Shown: positions 15,674 to 24,378 of the stretch, in pieces
Numbering within the stretch: the stretch's first letter is position 1
Layout of the letters: the number at the start of each line of letters is the position of its first letter
From: JBOGCH01 sp051656645
GTDB lineage: Bacteria > Bacteroidota > Bacteroidia > Bacteroidales > Marinifilaceae
Direction: 5' to 3'
DNA: 50,258 bases
NCBI GenBank assembly: GCA_051656645.1
Contig: JBOGCH010000010.1
Coordinates: forward strand, 1 to 50,258
Notes under the pieces: model-generated
Told to the model about the DNA's origin: nothing
The model's database searches: none
The model's input: only the letters and a program-made list of their open reading frames with translations
Position numbers and translations under genes: made by a program

Positions 15674-16908
15674 TCCGTTTTCTCCTCCACCTCGCCTCCT
15701 ATGCGTATAAACTCACGCCAATACTCAGGGAACGATTTTGTTACCACTTCACTCTCACAAACCGAAAGCGCTACATCGGCAAAAACTACCGGCGCAAACG
15801 CCATGGCCATACGGTGATCATCGTATGTACTTATTTCTATCTCTTCCTCTCTCTCCTTTGTTGCTCCATTCCACCACAATGTCGTAGCATCTGCTTCAAG
15901 AACATAGCCCAGTTTTCCCAGTTCGCACTGCAATGCAGCTACACGATCACACTCCTTGATTCGTAAAGTTTCTATACCTGTAAAACGGAAGGGAACACCT
16001 CGCATACAACATGCTACGGCAAAACCCGGCACTAAATCCGGCATAGTACAAAAATCCTGTTCAAGCAAGTTTACAACAGCTGTATCACTATATGTCAAAA
16101 CAGCTCCCTGCTCCTCAAAAGCTGTAAGTACACCTAGTTTACGCCAAACTGCCCACTGTGCAGCATCGCCTTGCACAGATTCCTCCCGGATATCGGTAAG
16201 AACAATAGTCCCACCTTTAGCAATAGCGATACTCTCAAAAAAATAAGAAGCAGCACTCCAATCCGGTTCTACCTTATAAGTTTTGCATTCATAGCCTCCC
16301 GGAGCAATGGAAACCTCCCCGGCAACATCCGTATTTACTTTAGCGCCAAAATAACGCATCAGTGACACCGTCATGTCTATATAAGTTTGTGATACTATTT
16401 TTCCATCTAAGCGCAATGTTAATCCTTCTGCCATACATGGGGCTATTAACATCAACGCACTCACATATTGACTACTAATTGAAGCCGGTACCGTAAGAGT
16501 TCCACCTTTCAAATACTGCCCCTCAATATGTAATGGCGGATATCCCTCATTACCGGCATAACTCACCTTGGCACCAAGAGCATTAAGAGCTTCCACAAGT
16601 ACCTTAATGGGACGCTGCTGCATACGCTCAGAACCCGTAATGTCCCATACGCCGCAAGTACGCGCTAAGAATGCCGTTAAAAAACGCATTGCCGTTCCTG
16701 CATGTCCAACATTAAAGCTACTGTCATTACTATTTAATATACGCACCATTACATCCGTATCATCACATTTAGCCACATTGCGAATATCACAGTCATTCTC
16801 GGCCAATGCACTAATAATAAGTACTCTATTGGAAATACTCTTTGAAGCGGGTAACTCCACTGTTCCATAAGGTGCTACTACTGCACTCGTTAAATCTAAA
16901 GTACTCAT
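15664..16908 (-). CDS. aroA: 3-phosphoshikimate 1-carboxyvinyltransferase (EPSP synthase)
   Basis: Sixth step of the shikimate pathway: joins phosphoenolpyruvate to shikimate 3-phosphate. It has 414 residues. Visible are the N-terminal LPASKSISNRVLIISAL with the substrate-binding lysine-serine pair, GHAGTAMRFLTAFLA (the canonical NAGTAMR with H for N), a central PDWSAASYFFESIA and the late IKECDRVAAL and TYDDHRMAMAFAPV. The gene overlaps aroB by four bases (ATGA) upstream and tadA by ten bases downstream, so the three form one tightly coupled operon. Confidence 0.96.
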   Translation of the reverse strand: MSTLDLTSAVVAPYGTVELPASKSISNRVLIISALAENDCDIRNVAKCDDTDVMVRILNSNDSSFNVGHAGTAMRFLTAFLARTCGVWDITGSERMQQRPIKVLVEALNALGAKVSYAGNEGYPPLHIEGQYLKGGTLTVPASISSQYVSALMLIAPCMAEGLTLRLDGKIVSQTYIDMTVSLMRYFGAKVNTDVAGEVSIAPGGYECKTYKVEPDWSAASYFFESIAIAKGGTIVLTDIREESVQGDAAQWAVWRKLGVLTAFEEQGAVLTYSDTAVVNLLEQDFCTMPDLVPGFAVACCMRGVPFRFTGIETLRIKECDRVAALQCELGKLGYVLEADATTLWWNGATKEREEEIEISTYDDHRMAMAFAPVVFADVALSVCESEVVTKSFPEYWREFIRIGGEVEEKTECL

Positions 16909-17942
16909 ACATTCAAAGATTTTAAAGCTTCAACAATCTCTTCACGTGTACAAATGTTGTCTATATAAAATTCACCGGGCTCCAAAAGGAGTGTAAAATT
17001 AATACCCCGATCATCGTTCTTCTTATCATGAGTCATATAATCGCACAACACCTCTGCATCTATCGGCATAGGATAGGCCGGATAATGTTCCAATATATAT
17101 TTACGCACTCGGTTATACCACCCTTCCGGAAAATCCAATTTCATCACTGACAAACGCAACTCCACAATGAGTCCCAATGCCACCGCCATACCATGGCTCA
17201 CTGGCTTATTAACAGCAAAAGCTGCACTTTCCAACGCATGTGCAACAGTGTGGCCAAGATTTAGTGCTTTACGTATACCCTCTTCGCGCGGATCCTCCTC
17301 TACAATAGCAGCTTTAACCTCTACCGAGCGTCTAATTAGCTCCAAATTGTGTGCAGACCCTATATCGCCAAGTCGCATATTCAACACTTCATTCACCTCA
17401 TCTGTGGACGATAATAATGCATGTTTCAACATCTCGCCATAACCGGAAAGAATCTCTTCTGCCGACAATGTTTTGAGAAAACAATTATCAATAAACACTT
17501 TATATGGTAAAGAGAAAACTCCTATCTCATTTTTCAAATCCAAGAAATTTACGCCTGTTTTTCCACCCACAGAGGCATCCACTTGCGCTAACAGCGTAGT
17601 TGGAATATTAACGAAAGTCATTCCCCGCTTAAAACACGAAGCGGCAAAACCACCCATATCCGTAATAACTCCGCCTCCTACATTAATCATTAGTGCATGT
17701 CTCGTGGCACCATGCGTTACCAAAAACTCCCATATGCGAGCAACGGTTTCCATATTTTTTTGTAATTCGCCCGAGGGGATTACCATAACATGGTTGGGTA
17801 ACAAACCGCATTCATAAAAATAAGGAAAACAAGATTTATGTCCATTCTCATCTAAAAGCATAAAACAATGCTCCGCTCCGTATTTATGCACCAATTTACG
17901 CACCTCAGAGCCGACATGCTGTGTAAAAATAATGTTACCCAT
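16905..17942 (-). CDS. aroB: 3-dehydroquinate synthase
   Basis: Second step of the shikimate pathway: cyclises DAHP to 3-dehydroquinate with NAD and a divalent metal. It has 345 residues. Diagnostic segments are NVGGGVITDMGGFAASCFKRG (nucleotide-binding), NIPTTLLAQVDASVGGKTGVN, the metal-ligand region SGYGEMLKHALL and LNLGHTVAHALES. It is the first gene of the aroB-aroA-tadA operon, with a strong promoter about 100 bases upstream. The pathway's entry enzyme is encoded separately at 48622-49704. Confidence 0.96.
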   Translation of the reverse strand: MGNIIFTQHVGSEVRKLVHKYGAEHCFMLLDENGHKSCFPYFYECGLLPNHVMVIPSGELQKNMETVARIWEFLVTHGATRHALMINVGGGVITDMGGFAASCFKRGMTFVNIPTTLLAQVDASVGGKTGVNFLDLKNEIGVFSLPYKVFIDNCFLKTLSAEEILSGYGEMLKHALLSSTDEVNEVLNMRLGDIGSAHNLELIRRSVEVKAAIVEEDPREEGIRKALNLGHTVAHALESAAFAVNKPVSHGMAVALGLIVELRLSVMKLDFPEGWYNRVRKYILEHYPAYPMPIDAEVLCDYMTHDKKNDDRGINFTLLLEPGEFYIDNICTREEIVEALKSLNV

Positions 17943-18017
17943 AATTGCAGGTTTAAAATAGTTATGGAACAGCCCTCTTGATAGGCTGCTCGTTTTTCAT
18001 TGAATTAGTTTGTAGGC

Positions 18018-18040
18018 ATGCGCAAAATATGAAATGCGCA
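18018..18040 (-). promoter_or_regulatory. Direct pair of ATGCGCA at the aroB start point
   Basis: ATGCGCA occurs at 18018-18024 and 18034-18040, 16 bp apart; each contains the palindrome TGCGCA. They lie in the first 25 bases of the predicted aroB transcript. A regulator site is possible but unproven. Confidence 0.35.
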
Positions 18041-18048
18041 TATATAGT

Positions 18049-18078
18049 CAAAGATAATTAAAAAAATTATAACACAAA
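18049..18078 (-). promoter_or_regulatory. Promoter of the aroB operon
   Basis: On the minus strand TTTG (18078-18075), 18 bases, then TATCTTTG (18056-18049), an excellent phylum match; the start point is near 18042. Confidence 0.82.
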
Positions 18079-18094
18079 ACTCTCGCTTACTCTG

Positions 18095-18195
18095 CAGCAT
18101 CCTATCTATCCTCATTAAACTCCCTATGTATATCCCTATAGAGATATACATGGGATATCTATGGGATATAGATGGGATATAGATAGTATAGAGAG
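18095..18195. repeat. Inverted array of 11-bp units, locus B
   Basis: Right arm on the plus strand: GAGATATACAT, GGGATATCTAT, GGGATATAGAT, GGGATATAGAT and AGTATAGAGAG, consecutive 11-mers from 18141 to 18195. The left arm, 18095-18138, reads in 11-mers with CC or CCC recurring at the same place: CAGCATCCTAT, CTATCCTCATT, AAACTCCCTAT and GTATATCCCTA. The inner part pairs perfectly over nine bases (18126-18134 with 18143-18151); the outer part of the left arm is degenerate. It sits between the divergent promoters of aroB and the GH123 gene. Confidence 0.75.
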
Positions 18196-18335
18196 GACTA
18201 CCGGGAAAGGCATGCTAAAGTACCATCAAAAGTGATATGAATCATCTTTACACTACTATCTAATTCATTAAATAAGTATCAAACAAATAAAATATGTTTT
18301 TCGTATGTAACTTATATTACTTAAATTCATTAACT

Positions 18336-18368
18336 TTTGTGAATATATGAATTAATAATTTATATTTG
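18336..18368 (+). promoter_or_regulatory. Promoter of the GH123-M60 operon
   Basis: TTTG (18336-18339), 21 bases, TATATTTG (18361-18368); the start codon is 58 bases further on. Confidence 0.7.
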
Positions 18369-18426
18369 TGTTTTATTCTGTTATAGTTTATTTAATAGTA
18401 CACTCTGATTAATAAAATTAATAAAT

Positions 18427-20196
18427 ATGAACCTTAAACAAATTATTAGTATCAGCCTTTTTGTATTTTCATCAAATGTAATGGCACAAAACAATCTTCC
18501 CGTTGGAGTTGCCAATTTTACCGAATTGACTGATACGAAAACGTTTGATAATGAAGAAACATGGAACAATAAGGTAAAAGCACCAGTTTGGAGCTGGGGG
18601 GATACAGACACTCGCTATAAAAAGTTAAATGTCCCAACTATTAATAGTACCAAAAGCTTAACACTGAAAGCATGGCGAGGAGAGCGCATAAATGCGCAGG
18701 CATTGGTGTGGAGTAATACTGCATTAGAGGATATATGCGTTACGGTTAGCCCTATGCGCAATGGAAAATATACAATACCTGCTGAGGACATATCCACACA
18801 TTTTGTGCGTTATGTAATGACAGATGAGCTTAATAAAGACGGACGCGGGGGATGTGGCCACAGACCTGACCGCCGAGTTTGGGATTCATCGATTGTGGCC
18901 GATATTCTTGACAATAATGATGTTTGGGAGCTTAAAGCCCGCAGCGTACAACCCGTGTGGGTTACTATTGACGTTCCTAGCAATGCAAAACCAGGAACAT
19001 ACAACACAGTACTTACACTTAATAGCAGCAACGCCAAGCCTATGAAATTACATATGGCTGTGCAAGTTTTAAACCGCGAGCTACCGGCTCCTAAAGATTG
19101 GAAATTTTTTCTTGATTTGTGGCAAAATCCATATTCTGTTGCAAGAGTGTACGATGTACCACTTTGGAGCGATGCGCATTTCGCAGCTATGTATCCAACC
19201 ATGAAACAACTTGCCAATGCTGGCCAAAAAGTAATTACAGCTACCATTATGGAGCGTCCATGGGCAGGCCAAACCGAGGATGCCTTTCATAGTATGGTTT
19301 ACAGAATGAAGAATATTGACGGAAGTTGGACATTTGACTATACCGTTTTTGATAAGTATATATCATGGATGATGGATAGCGTGGGGATTACACAACAAAT
19401 TAATTGTTATAGTATGATTCCATGGGCTTTGTCATTTGCCTATTTTGATCAGGCAAGTAACACAACTAAAGTCCTAAAAGCAAAACCAGGCGAAGCTGCA
19501 TATCAGGACTATTGGGGTGCATTTCTCGTTGATTTTTCTCGTCATTTACGTGAAAAAGGATGGTTTGACCGAACAATGATTGCTATGGACGAACGTCCAA
19601 TGGATGCCATGCGCAAAGCCATTAAGGTTATAAGAGATGCCGATCCGGAATATAAAATAGCATTAGCAGGACACTATCATGAAGAACTAAATAATGATAT
19701 TGACGATTACTGTATTGCTTTTGGACACAATTATCCGGATGGCGTAAAAGAAGCACGCGCTGCAAAAGGCAAAACAAGTACTGTATACACTTGTTGTACA
19801 GAACCTAAACCTAATTTATTTACATTTTCTGATCCGGCCGAAGGTGTTTGGTTAGGTTGGCATGTTGCAGCCGGAGATTACGACGGTTATTTGCGATGGG
19901 CATACAATAGCTGGACAAAAAATCCGTTGGAAGACTCGCGTTTTCGCAGTTTTGCGGCGGGCGACTGTTATTTGGTATATCCCGGTGGACGCAGCAGTAT
20001 ACGTATGGAACGCTTAGTTGAAGGTATACAGGATTGGGAAAAGATCCAAATTTTGAAGGAAGAGTACACAAAAACTAAACAAACTGCAAAGCTTAAGCAC
20101 CTTAACGATGTGGTAAATAAATTTACATTGGAACATCTAAATAAGGAAGGGGCCACTAAGATGGTAAAAGATGCACGCAAAATTCTAAACAATTAA
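18427..20196 (+). CDS. GH123-type glycoside hydrolase (DUF4091), likely beta-N-acetylgalactosaminidase
   Basis: A 589-residue exported protein with a signal peptide ending NVMAQ. The N-terminal third looks like a beta-sandwich (up to about residue 220); the rest is the DUF4091 (beta/alpha)8 domain. The adjacent acid pair in MIAMDERPM (D388, E389) matches the Asp-Glu pair used for substrate-assisted catalysis in GH123 N-acetylgalactosaminidases, and WEKIQIL near the end is typical. It would remove terminal beta-GalNAc from host glycans. No lipobox is seen, so it is probably periplasmic. The gene leads a two-gene unit with the M60 peptidase 49 bases downstream. Confidence 0.85.
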   Translation: MNLKQIISISLFVFSSNVMAQNNLPVGVANFTELTDTKTFDNEETWNNKVKAPVWSWGDTDTRYKKLNVPTINSTKSLTLKAWRGERINAQALVWSNTALEDICVTVSPMRNGKYTIPAEDISTHFVRYVMTDELNKDGRGGCGHRPDRRVWDSSIVADILDNNDVWELKARSVQPVWVTIDVPSNAKPGTYNTVLTLNSSNAKPMKLHMAVQVLNRELPAPKDWKFFLDLWQNPYSVARVYDVPLWSDAHFAAMYPTMKQLANAGQKVITATIMERPWAGQTEDAFHSMVYRMKNIDGSWTFDYTVFDKYISWMMDSVGITQQINCYSMIPWALSFAYFDQASNTTKVLKAKPGEAAYQDYWGAFLVDFSRHLREKGWFDRTMIAMDERPMDAMRKAIKVIRDADPEYKIALAGHYHEELNNDIDDYCIAFGHNYPDGVKEARAAKGKTSTVYTCCTEPKPNLFTFSDPAEGVWLGWHVAAGDYDGYLRWAYNSWTKNPLEDSRFRSFAAGDCYLVYPGGRSSIRMERLVEGIQDWEKIQILKEEYTKTKQTAKLKHLNDVVNKFTLEHLNKEGATKMVKDARKILNN

Positions 20197-20245
20197 TAAC
20201 TATAAGTCTAACCACTACACTAATTCTTTAAATAATAATTTAATT

Positions 20246-22789
20246 ATGACGAAAAAGCTTATTTTTTTATTCCTCTCCGCCATTGCCATGTGGAGTTGTA
20301 AGTCGGACATTGAACAAGAAACAATTAAAGAGCCGATAACAATTAGTTTTGACCGCGATACCGTGATATTCACAGCATCTAATGACTCTCGAAGCGTAAA
20401 CCTTACATGCAACTCTGCTGAAGAATTACAATTAAAAGCATCGGATAGTAGTTGGTGTGTTGGGCGTTTCATTACTCAAAAACGTATTGAGACTAAAGTA
20501 CAAAGAAACACTAATATCAATGAACGTTGGAGTAAAATTACTGTATTTAACAACGAAGTTAGCAAGGATATCCATGTGTATCAAATGGGTACTGCTCCAG
20601 CTGTCATGATAACTCCACAAGAGGTTGCTGACATTACGTGCGACACTGCTTTAATAAACATACGCGTTGTTGCTAACATTGAATTTGAAGTGAAGATTCC
20701 TGCCGATGCCAATTGGGTTACAGTTGCGTCACAAAGTGATACATTAGTACAAATTAAAGTAGGCGCTAATGTTAATCAAAAAGCAAGAGAGGTTATCATT
20801 GATTTTCAACAAGTAAATAACGGTTTAGCTAAACGTTCATTAACTTTAAAACAAAAGCCTTATTCTTATGTTCCGAGTGTTCCGGAAGGATTACCAGAAG
20901 ACACAAAGATTAAAGTATCAGGTGTTACAACATCTAGTTACCAAGGTGATGGACCAGCTAGTAATTGTATTGATGGTAACATGAATACAACTTATCACTC
21001 TAATTGGTCAAATAGCTCTCCAAACTATTTCCCTATCGACTTAGTTTTTAACTTTACTGAAGGTCAAGAACAAATTGACTACCTTATATATTATCCACGC
21101 TCTAACGGTAGTAACGGAAACTTTAAAGAAGTTGAAGTTTGGTACCAACGAGAAGGAGACAGTCAACTTATTAAATATGGAGAGTATGATTTTGGCGGAA
21201 GTGGAAGTGCATCACAGGTATCATTTAAAAATATTCCAAGTAACACACGTAGTGGCGAAACTGTAAACGGATTGATTAAACCTAAACAAGTTAAATTTGT
21301 AATTAAGTCAGGTACAAATAATTTTGCGTCCTGCGCAGAGATGGAGTTCTATAAGCGCACTGACATTATTGATATCTTTACAGATGGTTCATACTCTGAA
21401 CTTAAAAAGGAGGTTACAGAAGATCAGATTGCAGCTATTGAAAATCAATCAATTCGTAACATCGCAACTGCTTTATATAATAACGTATATCCTAAGGAGT
21501 ACCGTATTACAAAATATGAAGCAATACTTAGTCCTGCTCAACTTGCTGCAGATTTAAGAATTGGACAAGCACACAGTAGATATGAAGGAGTAACCGGAAT
21601 GTACCTTGAGGCTGGAGAACACACTGTATTTGTAAGTGACTTAAATGGTAAATCAATTACGTTACTTTTACCAAACTGGATGAGAAAACCGCAGGTAGAA
21701 GGCGAAGGTGATTGGAGTTTACATTGCCAACGTATTGCACTAAGAGAAGGTGTAAACACAATTAACGTCAATGTTTCTACAAATGCTTACATCTCATACT
21801 ACGACTATAATCCTGCAGCTTGTAAGCCTATTACAGTACACTTTGCTACAGGACAAGTAAACGGATACTTTGATGTTAGTAAACACAATAATACAGACTG
21901 GAATAGACTTCTAAATAGTGCTCCAAGTCCAATGATGGATATGTTAGGCAAACATGTTCAGGTTGCTTACCCTATTGAATTCTTCAAGAAATATGCAAGT
22001 AGTAGAGGTGTTGAGCTTATTAGCAACTACGATAGGATGATTAACAATATGTATAAGTTAATGGGCCTAGAGAAGTACAATAAGATGCCTAAAAACAGAC
22101 TCCTTTCACGTGTAAACTTCCATTATTACATGTTCCGTGATGGTGATGGCGTTGCTTATTTAGGAAATAATGGAACAATGAATATGGTGGTTAACCCAGA
22201 TAACGTAATTAAGGGTGATCCATGTTGGGGATTTAGTCACGAAGCAGGTCACGGTTTACAAATGCAACCGCAAATGACATGGGGAGGTATGACTGAGGTA
22301 AGTAATAATATTTACTCACTATACTCAACAACAATGGAAGGCAACCAAAGTCGACTTGACGAGTACAATACATATGCTAAAGGATTAGAAGAAATTGTTA
22401 ATAACCCTAATCGTAAATCCTATCTACATAATGGAGATGTTTTCTGTAGACTTATTCCACTATGGCAATTGCATTTATACTTTACTCGCAATGGTCATCC
22501 TGATTTTTATGGTGATGTTATGGAATCTCTTCGTAACAAACCTCATGCAGGAACAGGAAATAACTCAATCAACAATCAATTTCAATTTATTGAAACAGTT
22601 TGTGATGTAGTACAGTTAGATTTAACTGAGTTTTTCGAGAAATGGGGCTATTTCTGGGTAGGAAGCATTGCTGTGGGAGACTATGGAAGCTACAATTTCA
22701 CTATAACTGAAGAAATGGTGAATAGTACTAAAACATATATATCAAAATATCCAAAACCAGAGGATGACATTACATTGACAAGAGACTAA
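20246..22789 (+). CDS. M60-family O-glycopeptidase lipoprotein (BACON, F5/8 type C, M60)
   Basis: An 847-residue lipoprotein (C18 in AMWSCKSD). Domains in order: two BACON-like beta domains (about 30-115 and 120-205), a galactose-binding F5/8 type C/CBM32 module (about 225-375; NCIDGNMNTTYHSNW), then a large M60 metallopeptidase. The zinc site is HEAGH (H665, E666, H669) with a distal E684, fitting HExxH-x(8-28)-E. Family members cleave mucin-type O-glycoproteins next to glycosylated Ser or Thr. BACON and CBM32 modules would anchor it to mucin. Together with the GH123 gene it makes a host-glycoprotein attack pair at the cell surface. Confidence 0.92.
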   Translation: MTKKLIFLFLSAIAMWSCKSDIEQETIKEPITISFDRDTVIFTASNDSRSVNLTCNSAEELQLKASDSSWCVGRFITQKRIETKVQRNTNINERWSKITVFNNEVSKDIHVYQMGTAPAVMITPQEVADITCDTALINIRVVANIEFEVKIPADANWVTVASQSDTLVQIKVGANVNQKAREVIIDFQQVNNGLAKRSLTLKQKPYSYVPSVPEGLPEDTKIKVSGVTTSSYQGDGPASNCIDGNMNTTYHSNWSNSSPNYFPIDLVFNFTEGQEQIDYLIYYPRSNGSNGNFKEVEVWYQREGDSQLIKYGEYDFGGSGSASQVSFKNIPSNTRSGETVNGLIKPKQVKFVIKSGTNNFASCAEMEFYKRTDIIDIFTDGSYSELKKEVTEDQIAAIENQSIRNIATALYNNVYPKEYRITKYEAILSPAQLAADLRIGQAHSRYEGVTGMYLEAGEHTVFVSDLNGKSITLLLPNWMRKPQVEGEGDWSLHCQRIALREGVNTINVNVSTNAYISYYDYNPAACKPITVHFATGQVNGYFDVSKHNNTDWNRLLNSAPSPMMDMLGKHVQVAYPIEFFKKYASSRGVELISNYDRMINNMYKLMGLEKYNKMPKNRLLSRVNFHYYMFRDGDGVAYLGNNGTMNMVVNPDNVIKGDPCWGFSHEAGHGLQMQPQMTWGGMTEVSNNIYSLYSTTMEGNQSRLDEYNTYAKGLEEIVNNPNRKSYLHNGDVFCRLIPLWQLHLYFTRNGHPDFYGDVMESLRNKPHAGTGNNSINNQFQFIETVCDVVQLDLTEFFEKWGYFWVGSIAVGDYGSYNFTITEEMVNSTKTYISKYPKPEDDITLTRD

Positions 22790-22792
22790 ACA

Positions 22793-22825
22793 TAAAAGGA
22801 GGCTATCGTTGATAGCCTCCTTTTA
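22793..22825. terminator. Bidirectional terminator, M60 gene and yjbR-like gene
   Basis: A 13-bp perfect stem (AAAAGGAGGCTAT and complement, loop CGTTG) lies between the convergent stop codons, with T runs on both sides. Confidence 0.92.
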
Positions 22826-23170
22826 TTATAAACTTTCTTTTATCTTTTTAGATAATCCCGCCACTACTAAATTATAAGAATCTGTGATCCATTCTTTTAT
22901 AAGCTGATCTGATGCATCGCTCTCCAAGTTGATTCCATTCCAATGCCGCTTATTCATATGATAGGCAGGAACAACGGCATTATACTCAAGACGCAGCTCT
23001 TGCGCTTTTTCTGGATTACATTTTACTAACACTGTTTCAAAGGGATACAGTGTGGTTAGTAAAAACATTTTATTCCCAACCTTAAATACCAATGTTTCCT
23101 CATCAAAAGGCATACATTCAGTAGCTCCTTTAAAGGATAAGCAGAACTCTCTTAATTCTTCAATGTTCAT
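22826..23170 (-). CDS. MmcQ/YjbR family protein
   Basis: A 114-residue protein of the MmcQ/YjbR fold (MNIEELREFCLSFKGATECMPFDEETLVFKVGNKMF and HMNKRHWNGINL are typical). Members have a CyaY-like fold and have been proposed to bind DNA, but the role is not established. Its ATG overlaps the stop of the symporter gene by four bases, so it is the last gene of the MATE-gshF-symporter-yjbR operon. Confidence 0.88.
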   Translation of the reverse strand: MNIEELREFCLSFKGATECMPFDEETLVFKVGNKMFLLTTLYPFETVLVKCNPEKAQELRLEYNAVVPAYHMNKRHWNGINLESDASDQLIKEWITDSYNLVVAGLSKKIKESL

Positions 23171-24348
23171 TTAAAACTTTCTCTTTTTGCTTCGTTAGCT
23201 TCAACACGGGTCATTATCATGGTTAACGCTCCGTCACCAACAACGTTACATGCTGTACCAAAGCTATCCTGTAATGCAAATACGGTTAATAAAAGCGCTG
23301 TGCCGGTGGCATCAAATCCTAGAATTGAGATTACAATACCCATTGATGCAATTACCGTACCTCCCGGTACTCCAGGAGCTCCTACTGCAAATATACCTAA
23401 TAAAAATATAAATAAAACCATTGTTCCCACAGATGGTAGCGTTCCATACAACATTAAAGAAACTGTCATTACAAAGAATACCTCTGTTAGTATAGATCCG
23501 CAAAGGTGAATGTTTGAGAAAAGTGGTATGGAAAAATCGACTACTTTTTTATCAAGAACAGGACTTTTCTCGGCTGCTTCCAAGGAAACAGGAAGCGTCG
23601 CTGCCGATGACATTGTACCAACCGCTGTAAAATAAGGCGGAAAGTAATAACGTATTACCTGCCATGGCGATTTGCGCAATACAGCTCCACCAATAAGGTA
23701 CAAGATTACTAACCAAACGAAATGGGCTGCAAGTACAATAAGTAATACATTAAAAAATACAGGCAATTGGCGAGTTAGTGTACCCTCATAGCTTAATGCG
23801 CAGAAGTTTGCTGCAATAAACAGTGGAAGTATAGGTATTAATATGCGGTTAATAAGTTGAAGTACTATTTTCTGAAATCCATCCAGTATGTTAGTAAATA
23901 ACTCTGATTTTGTCCATACAGTTGCAACCCCAATCATTAACGCAAGTACTAATGCACTCATTACACTCATAACCTGAGGAATGTCCAACTTAAATACTAA
24001 AGGAGGTAGCGCCCTACCCGCTTCTTCTGCTGCAGGAATAGACATGTGAGGTAAAATGGTATATCCCAATATCATGGACATAAATGCAGCGCATATTGAA
24101 GATAGGTATGCAATACATAAAGCCCATCCTAAAAGCTTAGAGGCATTAGCACCCATTTTTGCAATTGAGGAACTAATAAAAGATAGGATAATTAATGGAA
24201 CCATGAAGAATACGAATTGTCCCAACATATATTTTAGTGAAACAATAACATTCATAAATCCTTCACCAACAAATCGACCGGCGATTAAACCTATGACAAC
24301 ACCCATTATTAATTTAAATAGTGTTGACGACATTACTTTCTTTACCAT
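23167..24348 (-). CDS. DAACS-family sodium/dicarboxylate or amino-acid symporter (1)
   Basis: A 393-residue inner-membrane carrier of the dicarboxylate/amino acid:cation symporter family. Indicators are TAVGTMSSAATLPVSLEAAE (the serine-rich re-entrant loop), GAPGVPGGTVIA and DSFGTACNVVGDGALTMI. Substrates in this family are glutamate, aspartate, C4-dicarboxylates or cystine. It follows gshF by 30 bases, so glutamate or cystine import to feed glutathione synthesis is a reasonable inference. A clear paralogue lies at 35567-36727. Confidence 0.9.
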   Translation of the reverse strand: MVKKVMSSTLFKLIMGVVIGLIAGRFVGEGFMNVIVSLKYMLGQFVFFMVPLIILSFISSSIAKMGANASKLLGWALCIAYLSSICAAFMSMILGYTILPHMSIPAAEEAGRALPPLVFKLDIPQVMSVMSALVLALMIGVATVWTKSELFTNILDGFQKIVLQLINRILIPILPLFIAANFCALSYEGTLTRQLPVFFNVLLIVLAAHFVWLVILYLIGGAVLRKSPWQVIRYYFPPYFTAVGTMSSAATLPVSLEAAEKSPVLDKKVVDFSIPLFSNIHLCGSILTEVFFVMTVSLMLYGTLPSVGTMVLFIFLLGIFAVGAPGVPGGTVIASMGIVISILGFDATGTALLLTVFALQDSFGTACNVVGDGALTMIMTRVEANEAKRESFK

Positions 24349-24378
24349 AATGCTGATGTTAAGTTAGTTATATAGTAG

